Shown: positions 45,796 to 58,937, counted from the first letter of the stretch. The stretch is 64,000 nt of DNA from Muscardinus avellanarius (GCA_963383645.1 OY726569.1:27522570-27586569), one strand, 5' to 3'. A program made the numbers and translations. Notes: a model not told the origin generated them from the letters alone.

Positions 45796-46977
45796 TTCCT
45801 AATTTTTTTATGATAAGGAGCAGCTATTAATTGGAGAATTTCTTATGTAATGATTTTTTTCTCTCCTCGTTTAAAAATTTTTTATTGGTGAATTGTAGTC
45901 ATACATCTTAATAAAGTACAAGATAGTGGAGACATCCATGCACACATCACCCAATTAACCTTTACCCAATTCCCATCCCATTTCCTACCTCACCCTCCTT
46001 CTCATGTTTGGCTTAATGATTGATTTTGATATGTTTGTTAATGTACATCAAAAAACATTAGAAAAATTCCCTCCTACCATCCTCTTAGTTAGGGTGAGAA
46101 AGTGGGATTTGATTTGGTTAACCAGCTTTGCCAATACCATTTGTTGAACAGGCTATCATTTTCCAGTGTATGTTTTTGGTCCCTTTGTCAAAAAATAATT
46201 GACTGTGAGTGTGTGGATTTGTCTCTGAGTCTCCTATTCTGCTCCACTGGTCTATGTATCTGTTTTTGTGCCAGTACCTTGCTGTATTTACTGTGGCTTT
46301 GTAGTATACTTTAAAGTTAGGAATTGTGATTCCTCCTACAAGTTTTTTGTTGCTGAGAATGACTTTGGATATTCTGGGATTTTTGTTGTTCCAAATGAAT
46401 TTAAAGATTTATTTTTCCATGTCTATGAGGAATGACTTTGGTAATTTAATGGGTATTGCGTTGAATCTGTAGATCACTTTTGAAACTACAGTAATTTTGA
46501 TGATATTTATTCTGCCTATCCATGAACATGGAAGATCTTTCCATCTTCTAAGGTCTTTTGTGATTTCTTCTTGAAGTTTAATAATTTTCTTTATAGAGTT
46601 CTTTTACTTTCTTGTCTAAGTTTATTCCTATGTATTTTATTTTATTTTTTTTTTGTGGGATAATCTGGGTGGAAGTGTTTTCTGAATTTCTTTTTCAGTG
46701 GATTTATGGTTAGTATATAGAAAGTTTCCAATCTTTAAAGATTGATTTTGTATGCAGGCACTTGGCTGAATTTGTTGATCAGTTCTATAAGGCTTTTTGT
46801 CGAGTTTGTTAGGTCTTGTAATAGTAGCATATCATCTACAAATAGTGAAAGTTTGAGTTCTTCTTTTCCTATTTGTACTACTTTGATTTCCTTTTCTTGC
46901 CTTATTGCTCTGGCTAGAGCCTCAAGTATTACATTGAAAAGAAGTGGTGATAACAGACATCCTTGTCTTGTTCCTTG

Positions 46978-47020
46978 TTTCTCTCCTCTCTCTCTTCTTC
47001 CTCTCTCTCTTCTTCCTCCT

Positions 47021-47087
<67 letters not shown>

Positions 47088-47275
47088 GTAGAACCCAGAG
47101 GCTTTCTACCTCTAGGCTATACTCCCAGACCTATATTTTATATTTTATTTGGAAACAGGTTTTCACTAAGTTGCTGAGAGCCTCACTAAGTAGCGGAGGC
47201 TGGCTTTGAACCTGTGCGATCCTTCTGTCTCATCTTCCCAAGTGTGGTGTTTACAAGCATGTACCACCATGCCCA
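46978..47275 (-). mobile_element. (CT)n array plus SINE
   Basis: CT-rich run (pure CT at about 47,024-47,079) continuing into an antisense SINE that begins tagaacccagaggctttctac. Confidence 0.88.
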
Positions 47276-47304
47276 GCTGAGTCCCATTACTATTTTGCAA
47301 AATA

Positions 47305-47507
47305 GTGGTGTTACTAGGGTAGAACCCAGTGGCTTTCTTCCTCCGGGCTACACTCCCAGCTCTATTTTATATTTTATTTGGAAACAGGGTCTCACTAAGT
47401 TGCTGAGAGCCTCACTAAGTAGCTGAGGCTGGCTTCGAATCAGCACTATCCTCCTGTCTCCGCCTCCCAAGCACAGGGATTACAAGCATACGCCACCATG
47501 CCTGGCT
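47305..47507 (-). mobile_element. SINE, antisense
   Basis: ggtgttactagggtagaaccc start, caccatgcctggct end. Confidence 0.85.
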
Positions 47508-47547
47508 CTTTTTTGTGTGAAAAAAATCACAATATAAGAAATGTTTA

Positions 47548-47722
47548 TTAGGCAGGCATGGGGGTACACATCTGTAATCATAGTACTTGGGAGGGAGGAT
47601 CACAGATTTGAGGCCAGACAGAGCAACTTAGTGAGACCCCATTTCAAAATACAAAATTTAAAGGGGTATACCGCAAAGGTAGAAGGCCCAGAGGTTCAAA
47701 ACCTGGTACTGATCTCCCCCAA
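47548..47722 (+). mobile_element. SINE, short, diverged
   Basis: aggcaggcatgggggtacac start, ggttcaaaacctggtactg near the end. Confidence 0.75.
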
Positions 47723-49663
47723 AGGAAAAGAAATCTTTATTAACATATAAACACAGTTAGGATGGGTAAAGTTTAAAAATAAGGTTTTAACCCTAGAAGA
47801 ATGTCAGAGAGGGAAGCGCGCTGCCCATGACCCCACGTCACAACTACAAGCTCTGAGGGATTCACTGGGCAGGGCTGCACACACCATGATCTTGTGAAAT
47901 TCTGAACCCTTACAGTTTCAGACAGTGTTTTCTGAAAAAAGAGTTCCCTTTTCTTCCTTTCCATCTACCTCTCTAGTGTTTATAAAAAGTTTATCCTTAA
48001 AAAGTAAAGCTCATCATTTTGTAAAATTTCTCAGCCAAGAGCTTTTAAAAGAAGATTTGCAAAGAAGATTACAAAAATTTAAAGATTACAAAATAGGAGT
48101 ATCAGGATTAGCTCTTCTATAAAGGTTTTACAAAATTCACTTGGGAAATCATCTGGTCCTGGTCTTTTCTTTGATGGTAGGCTGTTTATTGCTATATCAA
48201 TCTCTTTGATTGCTACTGGATGGTTTAAAATTTCTATATCTTCTTAATTCTGTTTAGAAAGGTTGTATTTATCTAGAAAGTTGTCAACTTCTTCCAGATT
48301 TTCTGTTTTGTTGGAGTATCAATTTTCAAAGTAGTTTCTGAAAAGCCTCTGGATTTCTACACTGTCGGTTGGTGGTAATATCTCCTTTTTCGTATCTTTG
48401 CTTTGCAATCCGGGTTGATCCTCTCTCTCTTTCTTTTTTTTTTTTTTTTTTTTTTGGTTAAGTTGTCTATTGGTTTAATCTATCTTTTTAATTTTTTTTT
48501 GAGAAAGCAGGTTTTAGTTTTGTTGATATTCTGAATTTTTTTATTCTCTACTTTTTTATTTCTGCTCTGATTTTTAATAATTTCCTGCCTTCTACTGGCT
48601 TTTGTGTTAGACTGTTCCTCTTTTTCAAGGGCTTTGGGGTATGTCATAGGTTATTTGGTGATTTTCCGTTTTTCTTATGTGAGCACTCAATGCTATAAAT
48701 GTTCCTCTTAAGACTGCCTTCAAAGTGTACCACAGGTTTTGATGTATCTCTATTTTCATTTGTTTCTAGAAATTTCTTGATTTCACTCCTTATTTCTTCT
48801 ATGACCCATTCTTCATTCAGCAGTGTGTTGTTCAGCCTCCACGTTTATGTGGTTTCTCTGGGTCATATAGGTGACTTCTAGTTTTATTCCATTTGGTCTG
48901 AAAAGACATAGGGAAGTATGTCACATTTTTTGAATTTCCTAGTTTTTGTGTCCCAGGATGTGATCTATTTTGAAGCAGGTTCCGTGAGCAGCTGAGAAAA
49001 ATGTGAACTCTGCTGTAGTTGGGTGGAATATTCCATATGTATCTAATAGGTCCATTTAGTTGATGGTGTTTTTTAGGTCTGAGGCATCTTTACTGACCTT
49101 TTGTCTAGAAGATCAGGCTAACAGTGTGAGAGGGGTGTTGAAGTTTGCCAGCAGTCAGACCTAGGGAGTTCATCATGGCTACGCAAGTCCCTGGGGGCAC
49201 CACGCTGAGCTTCTCTCATGGAGATGGCAGCTTACATTGTTGCTGAGTGCCAGTCTCAATCTCTGGAGGGCATGGTGAGCTCCACCGTAGTCAGTGTTTG
49301 CACAGGAGGAACTGATGCCTTAACTCAGATGATCTGCAGCTGCCTGCTTCACATTCTTGGTTCGTTTCCTATTTGTCTCTGAAGGTGGTGCAGTGAGGCA
49401 GATGGTGTTTCTGTTGAGGCCACGAGGCAGGTGGTTTCTTTTCTGCTCTCTGAGTGCTTCTTTTCCTTCTAGCTTTTATGTATTGTGTTATTTTTAAAGT
49501 TATAGTGTTTTCTGGCTTTTGTAGAAGGCTGTTTTTAAGGCACTGGAGCTCAGGTGTCAGCAGGACTGGCATGTGCTCCTTTCCTTGGTCGCCATCTTCC
49601 TGGAGGTCTCTTCTCTCCTGTTTTGACGATTATTGTCTTCTTTCTTGTTTTCTATTAGTTTTA

Positions 49664-49664
<1 letters not shown>

Positions 49665-49709
<45 letters not shown>

Positions 49710-49895
49710 GAACAGTGAACCCAGGCGCATTCTACCTCTGAGTTATGCCCCCAACCCCATTTTATTTTTTATTTTGAAACAGAGACTAAGTTGATGAGAG
49801 TCTCAATACTTGTGGAGACTATCCTTAAAACTGTGATATTGTCTCAACCTCCCAAATAATGAAATTACAGGTATGCACCACTACATTCAGCTGTT
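49665..49895 (-). mobile_element. (GT)n array plus SINE
   Basis: About 20 GT units (49,667-49,705), then gtgaacccaggcgcattctac and a diverged B1 half. Confidence 0.82.
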
Positions 49896-50254
49896 TTTTT
49901 ATCTTTTAAAGGTTATGTTTTGTGTGTTTCAATGTGGTTAATCCTACTTTGAGTTTCTTGAGCTTCTTCAATATTTATTATTTTTTTCTAAAATGAAAAT
50001 GTTTCAGTTATTTTTTAAAAGTTGTCAACCTATGTCTCTCTCATTTCTTATTTGTATAACTATTATGTATACAGTGGTATACTTGGTGATCTCACAGATC
50101 TCCAAAGCTCTGTTCAGCTTTTTCATTGCTTTTCTTCCTATTAATCTGTCTACAGGTCATTTATTATTATTATTATTATCTTATGATGAAACTCTTTAAT
50201 GAATTTTTAATTCCCATCATTACAGTTTTTTTTTTTCATTTTTCTTTTTCTTTT

Positions 50255-50458
50255 TTGTGAAACTGGGGATGAAGCCCAGGGGCATTCTACCTCCAATCTA
50301 CACCCACAACCCTACTTTTTTTATTCTTTATTTTGAAACAGGGTCTCACTAAGTTACAAAGGGTCTCACTAGGTAGCTGACGCTGTCCGCAAACCTATTA
50401 TCTTGTCTCAGCCTCCCAAGTACTGGGATTACAAGTGTGTGCCACCACTCCCAGCTTT
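50255..50458 (-). mobile_element. SINE, antisense
   Basis: gaaactggggatgaagcccag start, gccaccactcccagct end. Confidence 0.85.
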
Positions 50459-50497
50459 ATTATTACAGTTTTCAACCACAAAATTTTTACGACTTTT

Positions 50498-50702
50498 CCC
50501 CCCCGGAACTGGGAATGAAATCCAGGGGCATTCATTCTCCAACTTATACCACCACTCTTATTTTTTTTAATTTTTATTTTGAAACAAGGTCTAAGTTTCA
50601 AAATAAAGGCTCACAAAATAGCTGAGACTGTCTGTGAACTGTGATCCTCCTGTCTCACCCTCCCAAGTACTGGGATTACGAGTGTATGCCACCATGCCCG
50701 GG
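50498..50702 (-). mobile_element. SINE, antisense, with a partial internal duplication
   Basis: ggaactgggaatgaaatccag start. 'gtctaagtttcaaaataaaggctcac' in the middle deviates from the family; ends caccatgcccgg. Confidence 0.8.
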
Positions 50703-50811
50703 TCCATTTCATCCATTTTCTTCACCTCATCCTTTTTGTTCATTTTCTTCACTACTATTTCACTTATTAATGAGTCATGGTCATAATATGTCCCTTTAAT
50801 TTTGTGTGTGT

Positions 50812-51035
50812 ATGTGTGGTACTGGGTATTGAACTCAGGGGCATTCTACCTCCAAGCTACAAGCCCAGCCCTATGTTATTTTTTACTTAAAAACAGCATC
50901 TTGCTAAGTTGCTGAGAGTCTCACTAAGTTGCTGAGGCTGGCTTCGAACCTGAGACCTCTTGCCACAGTCTTCAAAGACAGTACTTCAAAGTACAGTCTT
51001 CAAAGTCTTCAAAGCACTGCAGCACCACACCCAGT
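50812..51035 (-). mobile_element. SINE, antisense, B1 half disrupted
   Basis: tgtggtactgggtattgaactc start. The right part has a short cttcaaag tandem expansion (50,970-51,015). Confidence 0.7.
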
Positions 51036-51685
51036 TCCTTTACTTATTTAAACATGGTTTCCTTTCAGTTTTTAAACATTTTTATAATAGATGTTTTGAA
51101 GTGTTTTTCTGCTCTATCCAATATTTGGACTTCCATAGTTTTGTTTTATGGGTTCCACTTCCCAACCTTAAACTTTCAGTGTTGGAAACCTGGCATTTTA
51201 GTGGAAAAAATAGTACAAATTCTAGATTCTGATTTGCCTTCTCCTATTTAGGTACTGTTTACTAGTCCTCGTTTTAAGCTAATTTTCCTGGACTCATGAT
51301 GTGGTATCTCTCTCCCTTGCCACAGGCAGCTGCTGATGTTTGTCTTTCATGTTTTGTTTTCCTTTTTGAGATTGTTTCTGTATATAAACCTTGTTTTCCA
51401 GCACCTGCTACTGGGTCAGCCTTAGTGGCCAGCTAGTAATAGGTCAGAGTCTTTTAAAAATTCTTTTCCAGTATTCTTCTGTAAACCATAGGGAACATAT
51501 CCAAAGTACAGGCAATTTGCAAGTATTTCTTACTTTTACTTTCTTCTGGACCCACTCCTGTCTCTTCTGTGCATGCATATGAACTTACATAAATGTAAGC
51601 GTGTTGCTAGATAAGGTTATTATATTATTTCCTGAGCTTTAGGGGTCTTATTGAGAAAGTTTCTACCAATGCCTATATTTTGGAG

Positions 51686-51688
<3 letters not shown>

Positions 51689-51743
<55 letters not shown>

Positions 51744-51945
51744 TCATGTGTGTGTGTGTGTGTGTGTGTTTCTGGGAGTTGTGCCTCTGAGCTAAATTCC
51801 CAAATCTATTTTTTTCTTTATTTTGAAATGTCTCACTAAGTTGCAGAGGGCCTCACAAATAGCTGAGGCTGGCCACAAACCTGCAATCATTCTGTGTCAG
51901 CCTCCCAAGTACTAGGATGACAAGTGTGTGCCACCACGCCTGGCT
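51689..51945 (-). mobile_element. (GT)n(GC)n(GT)n array plus SINE
   Basis: An alternating purine-pyrimidine tract (51,690-51,769), including cgcgcgcgcac, runs into an antisense SINE ending caccacgcctggct. Confidence 0.85.
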
Positions 51946-52469
51946 TGTCCTGTTTTCTTCTAGTAATTGCAAAATTTGTGCTTCAGTTTCCAGGTCTTTG
52001 AGCTATCTTATGGTGACTGTTGTGCAGAGTGAGAGATAAAGGTCTAATTTTATTCTTGTATATAAACCCAGGTTTCCTAACAACATTTGTTGAAAATACT
52101 GTCTTCAGAGTACATTTTGGACTCATCAGTCAAAATCAACTACCTATAAATGTGGGGACTTGCCTCTGTATCTTCTATTCTGCTGGTCTATATGTTAGTT
52201 TTTATGCCAATAACATGCTGTTTTTGTTACAACAACTCTGTAGTATAATTTGAAATCAGTTATGTGACACCTCCAGCATGGTTCTTATTGCTGAGAATTG
52301 CTTTAGCTATTCTGGGTCTTATGTTCTTCCGCATAAAATTTAGAAATTTTTTCTAGCTCTGTGAGAAATGACATTAATATTTTAATATGAATTGTGTTGA
52401 GTATGTAGATCAGTTTCTAGATAGACATTTAGACAATGTTTGTTCTATCAAAACCATGGACGGTCTTTC

Positions 52470-52660
52470 CATCTTCTTTTTTTAAGAATTTTATTGGTAC
52501 ATTGTATTTATACATCATAATGGGGTAAAAAAAAAAAACTTGTGTAGACATAAATGCACACATCACCCAGCCAACCCCCACCAAGTCCCCACCCAACTCC
52601 CTCCACATTCCTCCCTCCCATGCTTGGCTTAGTGGTTGACTATGATAAAAATAAGCACAT
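52470..52660 (-). mobile_element. Short 5'-truncated L1 3' end
   Basis: ttattggtacattgtatttatac, catcacccagccaac and tgcttggcttagtggttgac match the young L1 3' end in antisense. Confidence 0.85.
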
Positions 52661-52741
52661 TATGTGGTTTAAAGTTTCCATCTTGTAACATCTTCAAATT
52701 CTTTCTTCAGTGTTCTATTATTCTTTTTTATTTATTTTATT

Positions 52742-52935
52742 TTTTAATTTTTGGTGGTTCTTGGGATGGAACCCTTCTACCTTTAGGCTATACTCCCAGA
52801 CCTATATTTTATATTTTATTTAAAAACAGGGCCTCTTAAGCCAGCGAGGCTGGTTTTGAACCTGTGTGATCCTCCTGTCTCCGCCTCTCATGCGTGAGGA
52901 TTACAAGCGTGTGCCACCACGCCCGTCTGTTTTTT
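52742..52935 (-). mobile_element. SINE, antisense, followed by (TTTG)n
   Basis: ttggtggttcttgggatggaac start; ends caccacgcccgtctg then TTTG units. Confidence 0.88.
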
Positions 52936-54007
52936 TTGTTTGTTTGTTTGTTTGTTATAGAGATCTTTTACTTCGTTAGGATTTATTGCTAAGTATTTTA
53001 TTTATTTATTTATTTATTTATTTACTTATGGCTATTGCCAATAGAATTGTTTTCTGGATTTCTTTTTCTGTGGTTTTGTAGTCAGTGTTTGGAAAAGCTA
53101 TTCATTTTTTTAAAGTTGACTTTATATGTGAGTATTTGCCAAATTTATTAGCCCTAAAAGTCATCTGGTCGAACTTACTGGGTCTTGTAAGTTAAGGATC
53201 ATGCTATCCACAAACATTTCACTTCCTCTTCCCCTATTTGTATCCCTTTTTCTGCTTAATTGCTCTGGCTAAGGTGTCACGACATATACTGAATAGGATT
53301 AATGATAGTGGGCATTCTTGTCTTGTTCTTGATTTCAGAGAAAATGCTTTGGTTTTTTCCCCCTGAAAACATCAGCATAATGTTGCCTTGAGGCTGATTA
53401 TATATTGCCTTAATTGAAATAAATTCTTTCTAGCTCTAATTTCTTCAATGTTTTTTTTAAACAAAAACCATGTTGAGTTTTGTCAAGTGCTTTTTCTGAA
53501 CCTATTGAGATGATCATTTGATTCTTGTCCATGGTTTTATTTATAAGACAGCTCTATTTATTGACTTGCCTATTTTGAACCAACCTTGCATCCCTGCAAA
53601 GAAACCAGATTTGTGGTGGTATACAATCTTATTAATGTGAGTTTGAATGAAATGACTAGTATTAAGAACTTTTGCATCTGTTTTCATCAAAGATATCAGC
53701 CTGTAATTTCCTTTCCTTGAGGATTCTTTATTTCATTTCATCATCAAGAAGATATTGGCTTTGTAGAATGAGTTTGGGAATATCCCATCTCTTTCTAGTT
53801 TAGGAACATCTTGATAAGCATGGGACTTGGTTCTGGGTCTTTTAGAATTCAGCTGAGAATTTACCTAGTCCTGGGATTTTCTTTGTTGAAAAATTGTTTA
53901 ATGTACTGTTCTATCTCCATGTATTTATGTAATTCCTCTCTCTTCATGCTGTTGATTTCTAATTTTAGTCCATTATAATCTGAAAAAAATGCAAGGTATT
54001 AAATAAA

Positions 54008-54215
54008 TTTTTTTGTGATACTGGGGATGGAATCCAGGGGCATTCTACTTCGAAGCTATACCTCTAGGCCTATTTAATTTTTATTTTTGAAACAGGGTCT
54101 TGCTAGATTGAAGTGAGTCTCACTGCTTGCTGAGGCTGACCTCAGACCTTCAATCCTCCTGTCTCTGACTCCTAAGCCCTGGGATTAAAGGCATATGCCA
54201 CAGTATCCAGTTTAT
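54008..54215 (-). mobile_element. SINE, antisense
   Basis: gtgatactggggatggaatcc start, gccacagtatccag end. Confidence 0.85.
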
Positions 54216-54784
54216 ATCAATTTCTTAAAATTTTTAATAATCATTTTGTGGCCTCAAATATGAACCATTTTGGAGAAGGTTCCACAAGCAGCTGAAAAAA
54301 ATGTGAATTCATATTATTTTTGGTTGAAATATTGAGTAATTCGTATTGATTTACTTGGGAGTATGACAAATGTGTTTTGCTTTTGATAGTTTCAGGAGTC
54401 TATTATTGACTTTATGTTAAGTCCATTTTGATTATAATGTGGCATAGAGATCTTATTTTTTTAACCTTGACTACTTGGGGTTCTGAAAGTTTCCTCTGTG
54501 TGAATGTCCACCTCACTTCCCATATTTTGAAGATTCTCTGACACTATTCTCTGAAGAGATTATTTATGCCTTTGGTTTGTACCTTCAGAGTTTCTTCAAT
54601 GCTACCGACCTTAGGTTTGGTCTCTTGATCAAGAATTCTTGAATATTCAGGTCATGGTCTGTTATTGTCTTTTCTTTTATTGACTGAGTGTTCAAGTTTC
54701 GATATGCTATCTTCTAAGCCCAAGCCTCTTGTTTTTCATATATTTTACATTGTAATGTCTCTGTGGGCTCTTTTTCTCTATTCA

Positions 54785-55275
54785 ACTAAAATTTGTTGAA
54801 TAGAAAAATTAAAACTAATAGGCAGCTTGGTGCAGCCTTAACAAGTCTTTATTACAAAATAAATAGAAAATAGAGAAGAGCAGTGTGCAGGTACATTGGA
54901 GAGCCTGAAAATGGCACTCTGATTCCATATATTCAAGAGCCCAAAAATGGGCATTCACCATCCCCAGTCTTTAAATAGATTTTGTATCGGTATGTATAGT
55001 CAATGGGCTAGTAACCTACATCTTAGCCCAGTGATGCCTCTGCCTCCTGAGAATGCACTTAGTGAGTGCAGGGATAAAAAACCTACCTGGCTTCCACCCT
55101 ATCTTTATGACTTTGAAATGTTGTTGGCAGAGTCACTATAATTTTGGGGGTTTTAATGATCTCTACATATTTTTAGGCCCAAAGGTTTTATATTAGGATA
55201 CAGGGCAGTCATTGTAACAGCTTCCACTTCTCTTTGTCTGCGTGCCTGCACAGCACCCAGGCTGTGACTACTTTT
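54785..55275 (-). mobile_element. Possible solitary LTR
   Basis: On the - strand, ttgtaataaagacttgtta (an AATAAA signal) is followed by ggctgcaccaagctgcc, as at the end of an LTR. Termini and target-site duplication were not established, and the family is not recognised. Confidence 0.3.
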
Positions 55276-55494
55276 TTCATTTTAGAAATTAATACCAGAG
55301 CAGTTTTTCCAGTACCAGCAAATTCTAGTCTATTGGTGATACTTTTGATTGATTTTAAAATTTGATTAACTGTATTTTACATTTCATTCAGAATTGTTTC
55401 TTTTTCAGAGTTCCAAGTACTTTATTCACCCCTGTATACTCTCTATGATTTCATTCTTTAGATGTTGCTTTAAATCTTTGAATTAATTTTTTTA

Positions 55495-55687
55495 AAATTT
55501 TTGTGGTACTAGGGTTCCTGGAAGCCCTTCTACCTCCGGTCTACACTCCCATACCTAATTTTTTATATTTTTATAAGGAAACAGGGTCTCTTAAGCCAGT
55601 GTGGATGGCTTCAAACCTGTGCGATCCTCCTGTCTCTACCTCCCAAGCACAGGAATTACGAGAGTGTGCCACCACGCCCGGCTTTGA
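55495..55687 (-). mobile_element. SINE, antisense
   Basis: ttgtggtactagggttcctgg start, caccacgcccggct end. Confidence 0.9.
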
Positions 55688-55705
55688 ATGAATTTTTTAA
55701 ATCTA

Positions 55706-55887
55706 ATTCTTTTGGGATTGAACCCAGGGGCAGTCTATCTCTAGGCTATACTCCCAGCCCTATTTTATTATGTATTTTGAAAGAGGGTCTCACTAAGTTG
55801 CAGAGGGCCTCACTAAGTAGCTGAGGCTCCTCCTGTCTTAGCCTCCCAAGTACTGGGATTACAATCATGTACCACTACATCCAGCTA
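55706..55887 (-). mobile_element. SINE, antisense, adjacent to the previous one
   Basis: gggattgaacccaggggc start, accactacatccagct end; internal deletion after gtagctgaggct. Confidence 0.85.
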
Positions 55888-55889
55888 AA

Positions 55890-56843
55890 TCTTTAATCAT
55901 TCTCATAACCAAAAAATTATAATTCAACCCCTGTAATTTTCTGCATCTCTACACTATAAATTCCATTGTTTTGGAATTTTATTTATTTTTGTCTCATTGG
56001 CACTCATTCCCATGTTTTCAGGGTACGTTGATTTGCACCTCTCTTTGTAGTACTTTTCCTGTTAGTCCTTTGTAGATGGTTAGTGTACCAAGGTGCAGTA
56101 TCTCTTAGCTGGTTTGTGGAAATGGTTCAGCAGATGGACATACCATTTACATGAAAAAAAAAAAAAACCAACTTCCTTTCGACTTAGAAACTTAAGGATC
56201 TCAAGGCCATTTTGAATAACTTTTCCATTCTGGGATCACATAATGAATCAACAAGAGCTTCTCATGACAGCTGGCAGGCTGCTAGCAGAGCAGTTTGTTG
56301 CAGGGCACTCTAGGCTACAAGTAGTGCTTGCACATGATCCACAGCATGCAACCCTGGAAGGCCCTCAGGAGCAGCATCTTCTCCCTATTCTGCAGCATCT
56401 CTAACTAAGATTATTAAATGTCCAGTAATACTCAATTTTATGTGCTGACTCAGCTAGGCCACAGTATCCAATTTTGGGTCTAACTCAGGTCTAGATGTTG
56501 CTGTAAAGTTATTTTTATCTGGGATTATTATTTAAAGTACTCGAGTCTGATTAAACAGATTATCCTCCATTTTGGGAAGGCTTCTTCCAATCAGTTCAAG
56601 GCTTTGAAAGAACAGAGTGACCTCCCTTGAGAAAGAGTAAATTCTGTCAGCAGACTACCCAGACTTGAGCTGTAATATCAACTTTTCCCTGAGTCTTTAA
56701 CTTGCTGGCACACTCTGCAGAATGTGAATTTATCAGCCCCTACCCACAATCACATGAGACAATTCATTACAACAAATTTGTCTACCTTTGGTGTATCCAT
56801 CTACACATAAACACATGTATATAACACTGTACACAAGAGTATT

Positions 56844-56845
<2 letters not shown>
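55890..56845. other. Unique DNA, nothing recognised
   Basis: A 15-base A run near 56,154-56,168. No gene or repeat identified. Confidence 0.4.
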
Positions 56846-56848
<3 letters not shown>

Positions 56849-56915
<67 letters not shown>

Positions 56916-56945
56916 CTTCCCTCCCTCCCTCCCTCCCTCCCTCTC
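56849..56945 (+). repeat. (CT)n(CCCT)n microsatellite
   Basis: About 31 CT units followed by about 8 CCCT units. Confidence 0.95.
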
Positions 56946-56999
56946 TGTTCAGTTTCTCTGGAGAATCTGACTTCCAACATAGCAACAGAAATGAATGAA

Positions 57000-57624
57000 A
57001 TAAAAATATTTAGAATTCAACATAAAGGTGATACATTATATCATCCAGGAGTAATTTTTCTAAGTCAAAGTAGAAAATATTCAACAAAAGTCAACTCAAA
57101 TGGATCAAAGACCTAAATGTAAGACCCAAGAGTTTGAAACTACTAGAAGAAAACCAAAAGGAAATATGTGCAGACAATGACTTTCTGAGTAGGACTCCAA
57201 TAGCCCAAGAAATAATATTAAGAATCAAATGGGACTGGATCAAACGAAAGGTCTTATGGACAACAAATGAAACATTAACAGAATTAAGAAAATAGCTTAC
57301 AGAATCAAAGAAAATTTTTTGTCAGTTACTTCCTGAAAGAGGGTTAAAATCCAGAATATAGAAATAACACAAGAAGTTTAACATCAAAGTAACTACCCAC
57401 TCAATAAATGGCCAAGTGAAATGAACTTATCAAAAGTAAGTATGAATGGCCAATGATTATATAAAAAATGTTCAACATCTTTAGCTATCAGAGGCAAGAG
57501 GATAGCAAGCTCAAGGCCAACCAGGCAATTTAGCAAGACTCTGTCTCAAAATAAAAAGGGGCGAGGATATAGACAAGTTGTAGTATATCCCTGAGTTCTA
57601 GCCTCAGTATGTATGTGCACATAA

Positions 57625-57669
<45 letters not shown>

Positions 57670-58620
57670 CGCGCGCACGCGCGCACACATATTGAGATTC
57701 TATCTTACCCCTATCAGAGTAACTATAATTAAGAATACAAAAAACCATAAATGCTGGTGAGGATGTGAGGGAAAAAGAACCCTCATACACTATTGGTGAA
57801 AATATAAATTAGTACAACCATTATGGAAGTCAGCATAGAGAGTCCACAAAATATCCAAAGCATTTTCTTTTGAAGCCAATTAAGAACAATTAATCAAAAA
57901 TTCATATGGAAAAATTTAACATAGGAAGTGGTATGAAATCACTAAATTGGAGGCACTCTGAAGTGGATTAGCCTTTCTATATACAAAGCTTCTGCTATAT
58001 AAAGAGTTTAATACTGGCACATCAACAGATCAATAAAAATATAATAGAAGGTATGGACCTAACTACCAATGAAAATGTAGTATTTCAGAAAGATAAAAAT
58101 CTCAAATTAGTGAAGCAAATTCTATTTTAGCAAATAAAGCATTAGTCATTTACAATAAAATTAACGTCATTTCTCACAACAATAATTCAGAATTAATTCC
58201 AAATGAGTCAGAGATCTAAATGTAAAAATAAACAAATATGCTAGAAGGGAACATCAATGAAATAATCTTTAATCTGGTATGGGAAAATAGATAAAACATT
58301 AATATATTTTGCTAAATGTAAAAAACTTTTACATGGAAAAATCATGGCAATGCCATTAAACAGCTATATTATCAACCTATTTTATGACAAATGATTAATA
58401 TTCTCACTTCATATGTGTTTATAAAATTGAGGGAAAATACCAGAAATCATGGAAAGGAGAGCATAAAAACACACCTTACCAAAACATATAGAATTTCAAC
58501 ATACCTGCAAGAGAAATGTAAATTACAGCTACACTGAGAGATCCTTTCTCACATCCCATCAGATTACCAGCAATAAAAGGATAACTTGACATACTCAGTG
58601 TCGGGAGACTACAGATAAAC
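57000..58620 (+). mobile_element. Old L1 ORF2 fragments, + orientation
   Basis: aatggatcaaagacctaaatgtaag, actactagaagaaaac and ttagtacaaccattatggaag are sense L1 ORF2 blocks. A second, related stretch starts near 57,860. Confidence 0.7.
57488..57692 (+). mobile_element. SINE fragment with (CA)n and CG-alternating tail
   Basis: gaggatagcaagctcaaggcc to gcctcagtatgt, then about 18 CA units and gctcgcgcgcacgcgcgc, a potential Z-DNA tract. Confidence 0.75.
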
Positions 58621-58937
58621 AGGTTTTTCCATACCTTGTGACCAACATGAAAAATGGTATAAGGCAGCCTGTGATAGTCACTCTACTATCCTTAACTTGT
58701 ATAAAATCAACTTAAATTTTTGGCAAACTGGTGAGATAATGTGGTGCCTGTCTTGCTTGATTCATTTTGGTCAGAATAATGATCTCAATATGTCATCGTG
58801 GCAATAAATTTGGAGGATATCTTTGGGATATATAAAATATTTTCCTCCTTAATTATTTTCTTAATTATATATAGGGTACAGTGTAATCGGTTGATATAGC
58901 ACATGTGTAGCATTTCCCTCTTCTTAAACATTTATCA

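Larger units (their letters stand above)
45875..49610 (-). mobile_element. L1 with ORF1 deleted: 3' end, ORF2 and 5' UTR, split by SINEs
   Basis: The antisense 3' end is at 45,875-46,070 (ttattggtgaattgtagtcat). ORF2 text runs to 46,975, is broken by SINEs and about 400 bp of unplaced DNA (47,720-48,120), and resumes at 48,120-49,130. 5' UTR-like text then ends in antisense aggaagatggcgaccaagg near 49,605. ORF1 and the ORF2 N-terminus are missing at the 49,130-49,150 junction. Confidence 0.75.
49905..51620 (-). mobile_element. Ancient L1 fragments, antisense, cut by SINEs
   Basis: cttgagcttcttcaatatttatt and ctctgttcagctttttcattgc (49,960-50,140), and ttttaaacatttttataatagatgt (51,070) resemble very old L1 sequence in antisense. 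Identification is tentative. Confidence 0.4.
51960..54780 (-). mobile_element. Old L1, antisense, with later insertions
   Basis: ORF2 text in antisense runs from about 51,965 (including ttgtgccagt-like and ctgtagtataatttgaaatc blocks) through 54,000, then ORF1-like antisense text (cactattctctgaagagatt) at 54,500-54,600. It is interrupted by an L1 3' end (52,470-52,660) and two SINEs. Confidence 0.7.

Noticed and set aside
46742..47209. 155-residue ORF
   Set aside because: Antisense L1 ORF2 running into a CT microsatellite and a SINE.
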